Positions 6,875-14,824 of a stretch of DNA of 23,135 nucleotides are shown here, in pieces. The DNA is from CAZMGD01 sp964565705 (GTDB lineage: Bacteria > Actinomycetota > Acidimicrobiia > Acidimicrobiales > Ilumatobacteraceae): assembly GCA_964565705.1 (NCBI GenBank), contig CAZMGD010000063.1, positions 1 to 23,135 on the forward strand. The letters are read 5' to 3'. A program made the position numbers and the translations under genes. The first letter of the stretch is position 1. Every line of letters starts with the position of its first letter. The notes beneath the pieces were generated by a model. That model did not search any database. It saw only the letters and a program-made list of their open reading frames with translations, and had not been told where the DNA came from.

Positions 6875-8395
6875 TCACCCGCCGCCGTACACCGCGTTGC
6901 ACTGGTCGAGCCCGCGAGTCACGCCAGTGCGGAATGCCGCGATCTTGTCGAACGCGGTGCCCTGGCGGTCGGTGTCGGCGTCGGTGTCGCCGACGGTGAG
7001 CGCGGCGCGCACCGCTTCGTCGAGATCACCGGGCGAGATCGCGCCGTTGGGATTGTCGCCGTCCTCGCTGGGGAACAGCGACGCCGTCCACACGCCGGTC
7101 AGGCAGTCGTTGAACAGCGACCGCTGCGAGCCCTCCAGGCCCGAACCGAGCGCGTGCTGCACCGCATCGCTGTACGCGGCGCCGACCAGGTAGCCGATGG
7201 CGAAGTCGCCGATCGACTGGTACAGCCCTCCGGCGTACCCGCTGTCGAACATCAGCTCGTTGGTGGACGGGCAGAAGAAGAAGCTGAACGGGAAGTCCTC
7301 CTCGGCCACGCCCTCGCACTCCGGGAACGGCCCGGCGTGGGGATAGGTGGTGATGGTCGGCACGGTGAACTCGACGCCGTTCTCCTCGAGCAGCGTGCCC
7401 CAGAAGGAGTCGAGCGACGCCTGGATCAGCGGCAGCAGCTCCTCGGCCGGCAGGTTGCCGCCGGTCATCGCGTCCTCGTCGCTCAGGAACGGCATCAGCG
7501 TGGACTCGGCCGGGTTGTCGAGATATGGCGCGCAGGCCAGGGGGCCGTTGCTGAACCCGTCCTGGAACGCTCGCACACGGTCGAACGCGGAGCCGTGGGC
7601 CCCCGGCTCCGCATCGTCGGAGCCGACGGGGTCGGCGACGAGGATCATGCCGTTGAGGCCGGCGATCACGTCTTGGTTCGTGAACGACAGACCGTCGGCC
7701 TCGCCGCGGCCCACGTGCGCCGCCCACGCGCCGGCGAAGCAGTCGGCCTGCTGCTCGGTGTTGTAGGTCGGGTACTTGCGGCCCAGCGCGTCCTGACGGC
7801 CCTGGACGACGTGGCCCCATTCGTGGGCCAACACGACGCCGATGACCGCCCGGCCGATCTGCTGGTCGAGGAACGGGAAGAGCTGCGCGTCGTCGTAGGC
7901 GACGAAGTCGCCCAAGCCGCAGTAGAACGCGTTGCCGGCGACATCGTCGTAGGTCGACTCGGGTTCACCGCAGCCGGGGATCGCGCTGCGTCGCTCGGGG
8001 TACGCCGGGTAGATGCCACCCGAGAGGTCGGCGTACGGCTCATTGCCGAAGACCTGCGGGTAGATCTGGCCCCAGTAGGACTGGATGTCGTCGAGCGCCT
8101 GGACGAGGAACTGGTCGTAGCACTGCGGGGGCTTCTCCGCGTCGTACGGGAACTGGCCGTCGGCGAACTCGCCGCATGCGCTCATGTTCCCCGGGTCGTC
8201 GGTGCCACCGGGGTCGGCAGGATCCGTCGATGCGGTCGGGCCGTCGGGATCGTCCGGGGGGTCCGGATCCTCGGGCCGGATGGACACCGCCTCGTCGGAA
8301 CGGATCGCGGTGACGGTGGGCTCGGGTGCGCCGCAGGCGGCGACGCCGAGAACAGCGACGATCAGCAGAGGGACGAGCGAGCGGCGGCTGAGCAC
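6875..8395 (-). CDS. Secreted lipoprotein zinc metallopeptidase (neutral zinc metallopeptidase, YpfJ-like)
   Basis: A 506-residue predicted lipoprotein protease. The signal peptide ends in a lipobox with Cys21 (GVAACG), followed by an acidic Asp/Pro-rich linker to about residue 70. The putative zinc site is HEWGH at 191-195 (VVLAHEWGHVVQGRQD) with the downstream ligand region TEQQADCFAGAW at about 213-224. This is the HExxH...ExxADCxAG pattern of the putative neutral zinc metallopeptidase family. The protein is longer than the usual roughly 280-residue members. It has a C-terminal half rich in Asp and Phe with a repeated theme (GSAFDRVRAFQDGF versus GTAFDKIAAFRTGV), so the segment after the catalytic domain may contain an internal duplication. 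The GTG start at 8395 is supported by TATGCT six bases upstream and by the signal peptide. Substrate unknown. Confidence 0.9.
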   Translation of the reverse strand: MLSRRSLVPLLIVAVLGVAACGAPEPTVTAIRSDEAVSIRPEDPDPPDDPDGPTASTDPADPGGTDDPGNMSACGEFADGQFPYDAEKPPQCYDQFLVQALDDIQSYWGQIYPQVFGNEPYADLSGGIYPAYPERRSAIPGCGEPESTYDDVAGNAFYCGLGDFVAYDDAQLFPFLDQQIGRAVIGVVLAHEWGHVVQGRQDALGRKYPTYNTEQQADCFAGAWAAHVGRGEADGLSFTNQDVIAGLNGMILVADPVGSDDAEPGAHGSAFDRVRAFQDGFSNGPLACAPYLDNPAESTLMPFLSDEDAMTGGNLPAEELLPLIQASLDSFWGTLLEENGVEFTVPTITTYPHAGPFPECEGVAEEDFPFSFFFCPSTNELMFDSGYAGGLYQSIGDFAIGYLVGAAYSDAVQHALGSGLEGSQRSLFNDCLTGVWTASLFPSEDGDNPNGAISPGDLDEAVRAALTVGDTDADTDRQGTAFDKIAAFRTGVTRGLDQCNAVYGGG

Positions 8396-8401
8396 GCTGC
8401 G

Positions 8402-8407
8402 AGCATA
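8402..8407 (-). promoter_or_regulatory. Putative -10 box of the metallopeptidase gene
   Basis: The minus strand reads TATGCT, a TAnnnT match, six bases before the GTG at 8395. It lies in the 37-bp gap after the DUF305 gene and suggests leaderless initiation. Confidence 0.5.
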
Positions 8408-8432
8408 CGGACTCGCGCACCCACCGATGGGC

Positions 8433-9086
8433 TCACCCGGTCACCAGCATCTCCAACTCGGCGATCTCGGACTGCTGCCCGGTGATCATCGACTCGGCGA
8501 AGTCGTGGACCTCGTCGTTCGAGCCGTGGTCGACCGCGTACTGCGCCATGTGGATGCCGGCCTGGTGGTGGGCGATCATCAGCGACGCGAACAGCTCGTC
8601 GGCGGCCGGGCCGCTCAGCGAGCCGAGCTCGTCGATCTGCTCGTCGGTGGCCAGCCCCGGCATCCGGTCGTAGGGCGTCGGCTCGTTCATCCACACCATC
8701 GCTGGAGCGTCGAGGTCGCCGGCTTCGGCGGCGCCCATCATCCGCAGCAGCTGGATCATCCGTCCGGTCTCCTGCTGCTGCCCGAGCTCGATCTCGGTGG
8801 CGATCAGCCGCAGCGTCGGGTCGCTCGTCGCGCCGGTCGCATCGGTGGTGTCGGTCGACAGGTAGGTGCTGGCGATGATCACCGCGTTCTCGTGGTGGTA
8901 TCGCATGTCCTGGAGGAAGCCGATGTCGACCGAGTTCCCGTGGACCTCGCCGTGGCGGGTGCCGATCGTGTACCCGAGCGCCCCGGTCAAGAGTGCCGTG
9001 CCGATGATGATGGCGATCAGGTTGATCGGGTTGCGCCACCACGGCAGCACGATCGCGTCGTCGTCGCTATTCACCGCCGTCGCCAC
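8433..9086 (-). CDS. Membrane-anchored DUF305 protein
   Basis: From GTG 9086 this is a 217-residue protein with a short cytoplasmic N-terminus, one membrane helix at about 18-41 (NPINLIAIIIGTALLTGALG) and an extracytoplasmic DUF305 domain. The domain shows the doubled His-His pattern of the family: IGFLQDMRYHHENAVIIAS (His64-His65) and LMIAHHQAGIHMAQY (His163-His164). Several Met and acidic residues (MIQLLRMMG) are of the kind often linked with metal, especially copper, handling. The start is set by CATGCT six bases upstream; a GTG at 9074 is the alternative and would cost four residues. Much longer in-frame extensions run antisense through livG and are not credible. It is first in the four-gene minus-strand run and divergent from livG, with a 117-bp gap. 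The function of DUF305 is not established. Confidence 0.88.
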   Translation of the reverse strand: MATAVNSDDDAIVLPWWRNPINLIAIIIGTALLTGALGYTIGTRHGEVHGNSVDIGFLQDMRYHHENAVIIASTYLSTDTTDATGATSDPTLRLIATEIELGQQQETGRMIQLLRMMGAAEAGDLDAPAMVWMNEPTPYDRMPGLATDEQIDELGSLSGPAADELFASLMIAHHQAGIHMAQYAVDHGSNDEVHDFAESMITGQQSEIAELEMLVTG

Positions 9087-9203
9087 GTCGACAGCATGCC
9101 AGGGGGATCGATGGATCGGGTCGCGCCCGGCTGCTACCTTCGGGTAACCCGGTGAACGGGGGCCTTCGGGCGACGATGACGGCGACGGCAGTTTGGGGAC
9201 ACG
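9087..9203. promoter_or_regulatory. Divergent promoter region between the DUF305 gene and livG
   Basis: On the minus strand CATGCT (9093-9098) is six bases from the DUF305 GTG and looks like its -10 box. On the plus strand TACCTT (9135-9140) is a TAnnnT candidate for the transporter operon. CAGTTT (9189-9194), nine bases before TTG 9204, is a weaker one. A short palindrome CGGGTAACCCG spans 9141-9151, just downstream of TACCTT, and could be an operator, though it is short. Which plus-strand box is used cannot be decided here. Confidence 0.4.
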
Positions 9204-10001
9204 TTGGGGACCGTGGGGGGAGAGGTGGACGCACCGGCGAACGCGCTGTTGTCGGTGCGCGACATCACCGTGCGCTTCGGGGGGATCGTTGCCCTCGATG
9301 GTCTCTCCTTCGACATCGAGCCCGGCCAGATCTGCGGTCTGATCGGGCCCAACGGCGCCGGGAAGACGACGATGTTCAACGTCGTCAGCCGCATCTACCA
9401 ACCCGCGTCGGGCAGCGTGCGCTTCGACGGGCGGGAGCTGCTCGACGTGCCGGCCCACGGCATCGCTCGCCTCGGCATCGCCCGCACGTTCCAGAACCTG
9501 GCCCTGTTCCCGACGATGACGTTGCTCGAGAACGTCATGGTGGGCGCACACAGCCAGGGTTCGGTCGGGTTCACGAGGGCGATGCTGCGCCTCGGCGCCG
9601 CGCGCGAGGACGGTCGGATGCGGGAGGAAGCGGGCGACCTGCTGTCCCGGCTCGGGCTCGGGCGTCTCGCCCACCGTCCCGCGGTCGGCCTGCCGTTCGG
9701 TACGTTGAAGCGACTCGAGATCGCTCGTGCGCTCGCCGCCCGGCCGCGCTTCTTGCTGATGGACGAGCCCGCGTCGGGACTGACGCACAGCGAGGTCGAC
9801 GAGCTCGGTGACACGATCGTCGACGTGCGCGAGCAGTTCCACCTCTCGGTGCTGCTCGTCGAGCACCACATGGCGATGGTGATGCGCATCTCCGACCAGG
9901 TGGTGGCGATGGACTTCGGGCGCAAGATCGCCTCGGGCACACCCGACGTCGTGCGCTCCGATCCCGGCGTCATCGCCGCCTACTTGGGGGCGCCGGCATG
10001 A
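9204..10001 (+). CDS. livG: Branched-chain amino acid-type ABC transporter ATPase (LivG)
   Basis: One of the two ATPases that power a HAAT-family importer. Counting from TTG 9204 (265 residues), Walker A is GPNGAGKT at 48-55. The ABC signature is degenerate (LPFGTLKRLEIARAL), as LivG proteins commonly are. Walker B is LLMDEPASGL and the switch histidine lies in VLLVEHHMAMVM. The LivG-specific block ARTFQNLALFPTMTLLENVMVG is present. The start is uncertain: GTG 9213 and GTG 9225 are in frame, none has a well-spaced Shine-Dalgarno sequence, and the conserved domain begins at LLSVRDITVRF, so all three give a whole protein. The stop overlaps the livF start by four bases (ATGA), so translation is coupled. 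The transported substrate may be a branched-chain amino acid, another amino acid, urea or an amide. Confidence 0.93.
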   Translation: MGTVGGEVDAPANALLSVRDITVRFGGIVALDGLSFDIEPGQICGLIGPNGAGKTTMFNVVSRIYQPASGSVRFDGRELLDVPAHGIARLGIARTFQNLALFPTMTLLENVMVGAHSQGSVGFTRAMLRLGAAREDGRMREEAGDLLSRLGLGRLAHRPAVGLPFGTLKRLEIARALAARPRFLLMDEPASGLTHSEVDELGDTIVDVREQFHLSVLLVEHHMAMVMRISDQVVAMDFGRKIASGTPDVVRSDPGVIAAYLGAPA

Positions 10002-10708
10002 CGTTGCTCGAGGTGCGGGGCCTGCGGGCGGGGTACGGCCCGATCGAGGTGCTCGACGGCATCGACCTCGACGTCGCCGCCGGTGAGGTGGTCGTCATCC
10101 TCGGTGCCAACGGTGCGGGCAAGACCACCACGATGCGGGCCGTGTCGGGGGTGATCTCTCGCCGCGGCACCGTCACGTTCGACGGCAAGCCCATCGCCAA
10201 GACGAGCCCCGACCAGATCGTCCGGCTCGGCATCGCCCAGGTGCCGCAGGGTCGGGGCACGTTCCCCGAGCTGAGCGTCGAGGACAACCTCCGCGCGGGC
10301 GCGTTCGTGCGGACGGATGCGAGCGGCATCGCCGCCGACCTCCAGCGGTGGTTCGATGCGTTCCCCCGCCTCGCCGAACGGCGCTCGCAGCGCGCCGGCA
10401 GCATGTCGGGTGGCGAGCAGCAGATGCTCGCCATCGCCCGAGCGCTGATGAGCCGGCCGAAGCTGCTGTTGTGCGACGAGCCGAGCCTTGGCCTCGCGCC
10501 GCTCATCACCCAGGAGATCTTCGACATCATCGAGCAGCTCAACCGCGAGGACGGCCTGTCCGTGCTCCTCGTCGAGCAGAACGCCAACCTCGCCGTCAAG
10601 ATCGCCCAGCGGGTGTACCTGCTGGAGACGGGGCGGATCGTCGCCAGCGGCACCGCCGAGGAGATCTCCGCCGACGACACCATCCGCAAGGCCTACCTGG
10701 GGTACTAG
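9998..10708 (+). CDS. livF: Branched-chain amino acid-type ABC transporter ATPase (LivF)
   Basis: Second ATPase of the importer, 236 residues, the usual LivF length. Walker A is GANGAGKT at 36-43, the signature MSGGEQQMLAIARAL begins at 136, Walker B CDEPSLGLAP has Asp160/Glu161, and the switch region is VLLVEQNANLAV. The LVPQ-like stretch typical of LivF appears as IAQVPQGRGTFPELSVEDNL. The ATG at 9998 overlaps the livG stop by four bases, and the TAG stop is immediately followed by the livH ATG with no gap. It would pair with LivG beneath the LivH/LivM channel at the cytoplasmic face. Confidence 0.95.
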   Translation: MTLLEVRGLRAGYGPIEVLDGIDLDVAAGEVVVILGANGAGKTTTMRAVSGVISRRGTVTFDGKPIAKTSPDQIVRLGIAQVPQGRGTFPELSVEDNLRAGAFVRTDASGIAADLQRWFDAFPRLAERRSQRAGSMSGGEQQMLAIARALMSRPKLLLCDEPSLGLAPLITQEIFDIIEQLNREDGLSVLLVEQNANLAVKIAQRVYLLETGRIVASGTAEEISADDTIRKAYLGY

Positions 10709-11608
10709 ATGGAACGCTTCCTGCAGTACCTGTTCGATGGCCTGTCCAGCGGTGCCGTCTACTCCCTCCTGGCGCTCGGGCTGGTCGTCATCTTCCGGGG
10801 GACGGGCCAGCTGAACTTCGCCCAGGGCGAGATGGGCATGTTCTCGACGTTCGTCGTGTGGCAGCTCCACGACTGGGGCATCCCCTTCGTCCTGTCGTGC
10901 GCGTTCGGCGTCGTGTTCGGCTTCGTGCTCGGCGCGGCGACCGAGGTCACCCTCATCCGGCCGATCTCCAAGCGGTCGCCGGGCGCGGTGTTCGTCGTGA
11001 CGATCGCCCTGTTCCTGGGGTTCAACTCGCTCGCCGCCAACATCTGGGTCACCGCCGAGCAGAACCTGTTCCCCAGCCTCTTCCCGAACGATCCCGACGA
11101 CTTCGTGACGATCCTCGGTGCGCACTGGACCTACGAGTCGATGGGCATCTTCGTGGTCATGCTCGTGCTCACGGCCGGGTTGTTCGCAGTATTCCGGTAT
11201 ACGAAGCTCGGGCTGGCGATGCGGGCCGTGGCGAGCAACAGCGATTCGTCCCGATTGGTCGGCATCCGCAACGGCCGGGTGCTGGCGATGTCGTGGGGCA
11301 TGGCGATCGCCCTCGCCGCGATCGGTGGCATCCTCGTCGCCGGCCGGGCCGGCAACGTCAACACGGGGATGATGTTCCAGGTGTTCATCTTCGCCACCGC
11401 GGCCGCCACCGTCGGCGGCCTCGACAGCCTCGGCGGAGCGGTGATCGGTGGCCTCGGGCTCGGCGTCGCCCGGTCGATGCTGGCCGGCTACCAGCCGGAG
11501 TGGATCGGCGACTCGATGAGCCTCGGCGTCGCGCTGATCCTCATCTTCATCGTGATGCTGTTCAAGCCGACGGGCCTGTTCGGCACGGCGAAGGTGGAGC
11601 GGGTCTGA
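10709..11608 (+). CDS. livH: Branched-chain amino acid-type ABC transporter permease (LivH)
   Basis: A 299-residue polytopic permease of the BPD_transp_2 family with about eight hydrophobic segments. It begins QYLFDGLSSGAVYSLLALGL and carries the LivH hallmark LNFAQGEMGMFSTF at about residues 32-45. The later segment VGIRNGRVLAMSWGMAIALA corresponds to the cytoplasmic loop that contacts the ATPases, followed by a Gly-rich helix (GGLDSLGGAVIGGLGLG). It abuts livF, and its TGA shares one base with the livM ATG (TGATG), so the four genes are translated as a tight block. Confidence 0.95.
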   Translation: MERFLQYLFDGLSSGAVYSLLALGLVVIFRGTGQLNFAQGEMGMFSTFVVWQLHDWGIPFVLSCAFGVVFGFVLGAATEVTLIRPISKRSPGAVFVVTIALFLGFNSLAANIWVTAEQNLFPSLFPNDPDDFVTILGAHWTYESMGIFVVMLVLTAGLFAVFRYTKLGLAMRAVASNSDSSRLVGIRNGRVLAMSWGMAIALAAIGGILVAGRAGNVNTGMMFQVFIFATAAATVGGLDSLGGAVIGGLGLGVARSMLAGYQPEWIGDSMSLGVALILIFIVMLFKPTGLFGTAKVERV

Positions 11609-12741
11609 TGCAGCCGATCGCGATCCGCCAGAACGGTGGCGTCCACTGGGCGATCCGGCTCGTGGGGCTCGCCCTGCTGGCGGCGGTGGTGCTGTACGTC
11701 CCGACGAAGATGACCAACGCCCGGATCGATCTGGCGACGACGATGATCGTGTACGCGATCGCGGCGATGTCGGTCAACCTCGTGCTCGGCTACGGCGGCC
11801 AGATCTCACTCGGCCAGTCGGCGTTCTTCGGCATCGGGGTGTACACCAGCGCGATCCTCGTGGCCGACCACGGATGGAGCCCGCTGTGGACCATTCCTGC
11901 GGGCGTGGTGGTGGCGTTCGTGGCCGGTTGCCTCATCGGTCTGCCCGCCCTGCGCTTCAAGGGCGTGTACCTCGCCCTCGTCACGCTCGCGCTCGCCGTG
12001 CTGTTCCCCCAGCTGTTGAAGTGGCAGAAGCTGGCGTGGCTCACCGGAGGCACACGTGGCATCGACGACGCCACCTACTCGAAGCGTTCGATGGAGTGGC
12101 CGATCCTCGGCGAGCTGCGCGGCGAGGACCAGAAGGTCTTCTACTACTGGGTCGCGGTGTTCGTGCTGATCGTCGCGTTCCTCGCCGTGCGCGGCATCGT
12201 CCGCAGCCGGGTCGGGCGCTCGCTCATCGCCATCCGTGACAACGAGACCGCAGCCGCGGTGATGGGCGTGAACCTCACGTTCACGAAGACGATCATGTTC
12301 GGCATCGCCGCTGCGATCGCCGCCGCCGCAGGCTCGGCACAGGTGCTGCGCACCGGTTCGGCCAAGCCGGACACGCCGACGCTCACGCTCGCCGGCGCGA
12401 TCGTGTTCCTCCTGATCATGTTCCTCGGCGGCGCCGCGTCGCTGTGGGGCCCGATCGTCGGTGCCTTCGTGTACTCCTGGCTCGACAACACCACGCGCAA
12501 CGCCGGCGCCCAGAAGGAGGGTCTGATCGGTTGGCTGTTCGGCTGGGCCAACCAGTCACCCGCGACTCTGATCCTCGCGGTGGCGATCATCGTCGTCGTG
12601 TTCGTCGCCCCGCACGGGATCGTCGGGGCGCTGAGGCAGCTGGCCCGCAAGTTCGTCGTCGTCGTGCCCGACCCGGTCGGCACGGCGGCGCCCGCATCGC
12701 CAGACCCAGCTGGCGATGTCGTTCCACAAGCAACCACCTGA
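11608..12741 (+). CDS. livM: Branched-chain amino acid-type ABC transporter permease (LivM)
   Basis: The 377-residue second permease. After one N-terminal helix (about 18-33) it shows the LivM block LGYGGQISLGQSAFFGIGVY, the conserved LPALRFKGVYLALVTLALAV, TGGTRGI, and the ATPase-contact loop SLIAIRDNETAAAVMGVNL. A hydrophilic Ala/Pro/Asp tail of about 25 residues (ending VVPQATT) extends past the last helix. The ATG at 11608 overlaps the livH stop by one base; a much longer in-frame upstream extension is only the antisense-like shadow of livF and livH. The binding-protein gene starts 13 bp downstream. Confidence 0.95.
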   Translation: MQPIAIRQNGGVHWAIRLVGLALLAAVVLYVPTKMTNARIDLATTMIVYAIAAMSVNLVLGYGGQISLGQSAFFGIGVYTSAILVADHGWSPLWTIPAGVVVAFVAGCLIGLPALRFKGVYLALVTLALAVLFPQLLKWQKLAWLTGGTRGIDDATYSKRSMEWPILGELRGEDQKVFYYWVAVFVLIVAFLAVRGIVRSRVGRSLIAIRDNETAAAVMGVNLTFTKTIMFGIAAAIAAAAGSAQVLRTGSAKPDTPTLTLAGAIVFLLIMFLGGAASLWGPIVGAFVYSWLDNTTRNAGAQKEGLIGWLFGWANQSPATLILAVAIIVVVFVAPHGIVGALRQLARKFVVVVPDPVGTAAPASPDPAGDVVPQATT

Positions 12742-12754
12742 TGGGGGAGACCAG

Positions 12755-14212
12755 ATGAATCGACGACGTTCCACGTTCGCCGCCTTCGCGGCCGCCGCGG
12801 TGCTGGTCGTCGGCGCCTGCGGCGGCGACGACAGCGACAGCGACGAGACCACCGCAGCACCCGCGGAGACCACGGCCGCGCCCGCGGAGACGACCGCGCC
12901 CGCGGAGACGACGGCACCGGCGGAGACGACCGGTGCAGCGGAGACGACCGCACCGGCGGCGACGACGACCGGTGCCCCGGCCACGTCGGCCGCACCCTCG
13001 GGCTGGACGGTCTCCACCGACGAGTGCGCCGACCCGGACGCGGCCACCGCGCCGATCGAGGGCACGATCAAGATCGGTTCGGTCATGCCGCTCTCCAACA
13101 GCCCGGCGGCCGCCGCGTTCGCACCGGTCAAGCAGGGCCTCGACGCGTTCATCACCTACGCCAACGAGAACCAGCTGGTGCCCGGCGTCCAGCTCGAGCT
13201 GACGGTGCAGGACGACCAGTACAACGCCGATCTGACCCCTGGCGCGGTCAGCACGCTGATCGACTCCGACGTCGACCTCTTCACCGGGATCATCGGCACG
13301 CCGAACAACCTCGCCGTGCGCGACACGCTCAACGCCGAGTGCATCCCGCAGCTCAACAACCTGACCGGTGCCGCGGAGTGGGGCGACGACGTCGAGGGCT
13401 ACCCGTGGACGACGGGTGGGCTCATCCCGTACTTCGTCGAGAGCCAGGCGTACCTCAACGCGATTGCCGAGGCGTACCCCGACGGCGCGAAGGTCGCGCT
13501 GTTCACGGTGGCCAGTGACTTCGGGGACCAGTACCTCGACGCGTTCAAGGACGGTGCCGAGGCGGCTGGCATCGACATCGTCGAGGAGCAGACGATCGAG
13601 CCCGGCGCGACCGACCCGCCGACGTCGCAGGTCGGGGCGATCGCCAGCGCCGCCCCCGACGTGATCATGGCGGTTCCGCTCGGAGCCCAGTGCGGCCAGT
13701 TCACCCAGCAGGTCGAGAACGCCAAGGCCCAGAACTCGGGTTGGGAACCGCAGATCTACCTCACCAACACCTGCGCCAGCTCGCTGATCCTGGCCCTGGC
13801 CGGCGACTCGGCGAACGGCATCTACACGTCGGCCTCCGGCGGGATCCTCGACGTCGGCAACGCCGAGGTCATCGCCGCCAACCCGGCGGCGAAGACGTAC
13901 GCCGACTTCATGACCGCCGGCGGCTACGGCGACTACACCACGGCCGCTGCCGGCTGGGTGATCGGCGAGGTCACGGTGGCGATCCTCACCCAGGCGGCCG
14001 GTTCCGACGCCGGCCTGACCCGGGCGTCGATCCTGGAGGCGGCGCGCAGCTTCGACTTCACGCCGACGATCGTGCGCCAGGGCGTGACCTACACGCTGAA
14101 CGGCGACACCGACACCTATCTGGTCACCGACGTGCAGGTCGTGCAGTACGACGCCGCGGCCAAGATCTTCAACGACGTCGGCACCCTCCAGACCGACTTG
14201 TACGAGAGCTGA
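12755..14212 (+). CDS. livK: Branched-chain amino acid-type ABC transporter substrate-binding lipoprotein
   Basis: The 485-residue lipoprotein delivers substrate to LivHM. The signal peptide ends at lipobox Cys22 (VVGACGG). A 50-residue Thr/Ala/Pro/Glu tether (31-82) with repeated APAETT units follows, then a type I periplasmic-binding fold (Peripla_BP_6) from about residue 103 (IKIGSVMPLSNSPAAAAF) to the end. The second lobe is marked by KVALFTVASDFGDQYLDAFK. The fold has four cysteines (for example ECIPQLNN, GAQCGQF, NTCASS), unusual enough to suggest disulfides. The ATG at 12755 has GGGGGAGA a few bases upstream, and the signal peptide confirms the start. Compared with classic Leu/Ile/Val proteins the ligand-contact residues cannot be matched by eye, so the substrate is not assigned. 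It is last in the operon, which is closed by a large hairpin. Confidence 0.93.
   Translation: MNRRRSTFAAFAAAAVLVVGACGGDDSDSDETTAAPAETTAAPAETTAPAETTAPAETTGAAETTAPAATTTGAPATSAAPSGWTVSTDECADPDAATAPIEGTIKIGSVMPLSNSPAAAAFAPVKQGLDAFITYANENQLVPGVQLELTVQDDQYNADLTPGAVSTLIDSDVDLFTGIIGTPNNLAVRDTLNAECIPQLNNLTGAAEWGDDVEGYPWTTGGLIPYFVESQAYLNAIAEAYPDGAKVALFTVASDFGDQYLDAFKDGAEAAGIDIVEEQTIEPGATDPPTSQVGAIASAAPDVIMAVPLGAQCGQFTQQVENAKAQNSGWEPQIYLTNTCASSLILALAGDSANGIYTSASGGILDVGNAEVIAANPAAKTYADFMTAGGYGDYTTAAAGWVIGEVTVAILTQAAGSDAGLTRASILEAARSFDFTPTIVRQGVTYTLNGDTDTYLVTDVQVVQYDAAAKIFNDVGTLQTDLYES
12845..13000 (+). repeat. In-frame degenerate repeats coding the Thr/Ala/Pro/Glu tether of the binding lipoprotein
   Basis: Residues 31-82 are built from imperfect APAETT units, coded by repeats of the type cccgcggagacgacg. 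Such slippage-prone coding repeats usually vary in number between strains. The tether would lift the binding domain off the membrane. Confidence 0.8.
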
Positions 14213-14222
14213 CGCGACCCAA

Positions 14223-14274
14223 GGTTCTCGGTCGGCTTTTGGCTCCTGGGGTAGCCAAAAGCCGACCGAGAACC
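14223..14274. terminator. 22-bp perfect hairpin between the liv operon and the Nudix gene
   Basis: Bases 14223-14244 and 14253-14274 are exact reverse complements with an 8-base loop (CCTGGGGT). The stem contains GGCTTTTGGCT and its complement. It sits 10 bp after the livK stop and 9 bp before the Nudix stop, between convergent genes, as expected of a bidirectional terminator. There is no T-run after either arm, so it is not a canonical intrinsic terminator. Confidence 0.8.
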
Positions 14275-14283
14275 CGTGCGGGT

Positions 14284-14817
14284 TCAGGGTGAGGTGAAGG
14301 TCATCGCCCAGAGCAGGGCGGTGAGCGAGAGTCCGTCGTGCACGCGGCCGGCGGCGATCTCGTCGCGGACCTGTTCCCAGGTCAGCCACTCGATGCGCTC
14401 GGCCTCGTTGGGATCGCTCGGCGGTCCGACCTCGGTCGCGCCGTCGGCCACGAACAGGTTGAACGTCGCGTCGCTGGTGCCGTTGATCGGGTGGTAGGCC
14501 GTCAGCAGGCGCAGCGCACCCGGACGCCAGCCACTCTCCTCCAACGCTTCGCGGGCGCCGGCTTCCTCAGCTGTCTCGCCCTCGTCGACGCGACCCGCCG
14601 GCACCTCCCAGCCCCACGTGTCGGTGATGAAGCGATGCCGCCACAGCAGCAGCACGCCGCGCTCGGGGTCGGTGATCACCACGCCGGACGCCTGCGCCGG
14701 CATGCGCACGACGTGGTGATCGAACCGTTGACCGTCGGGTAGCTCGACGTCGACCAGCGAGAGGCACACCCAATCGCTGTCGTACACGGCGCGTTCGCCG
14801 TGCACGGTCCACCTCAT
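14284..14817 (-). CDS. Nudix hydrolase (ADP-ribose pyrophosphatase-like)
   Basis: The 177-residue cytoplasmic enzyme hydrolyses a nucleoside diphosphate linked to another group, probably ADP-ribose or a nucleotide sugar. The Nudix box is complete at 75-97: Gly75, Glu81, then REALEESGW at 89-97, which carries the metal-binding glutamates. Before it come strands GVVITDPERGVLLLWRHRF and TWGWEVPAGR; the WEVPAG entry is typical of ADP-ribose pyrophosphatases. The region after it (TAYHPINGTSDATFNLFVAD) contains the proline and Phe/Val segment used for substrate choice in that group. It starts 7 bp after the stop of the upstream lipoprotein gene, so the two are probably co-transcribed. The ATG at 14817 is the only sensible start. 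Confidence 0.92.
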   Translation of the reverse strand: MRWTVHGERAVYDSDWVCLSLVDVELPDGQRFDHHVVRMPAQASGVVITDPERGVLLLWRHRFITDTWGWEVPAGRVDEGETAEEAGAREALEESGWRPGALRLLTAYHPINGTSDATFNLFVADGATEVGPPSDPNEAERIEWLTWEQVRDEIAAGRVHDGLSLTALLWAMTFTSP

Positions 14818-14824
14818 CGGCTGG

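Noticed and set aside
4417..6999. 860-codon open frame on the plus strand opposite the acyltransferase and ppx genes
   Set aside because: Arg/Pro/Asp-rich antisense shadow of two well-supported minus-strand genes, a common effect in G+C-rich DNA; no domain is visible.
6767..8485. 572-codon plus-strand open frame opposite the metallopeptidase
   Set aside because: It is the antisense of a gene with a clear lipobox and HEWGH motif; its composition is repetitive Val/Arg/Asp/Gly with no recognisable domain.
9087..9869. Long N-terminal extension of the DUF305 gene
   Set aside because: The extension would be antisense to livG, and a GTG at 9086 with a -10-like box and a sensible membrane protein start exists.
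12587..14389. 600-codon minus-strand open frame opposite the binding lipoprotein gene
   Set aside because: Antisense shadow; the plus-strand gene has a signal peptide, lipobox and fold motifs, and the minus frame would also cross the large hairpin.
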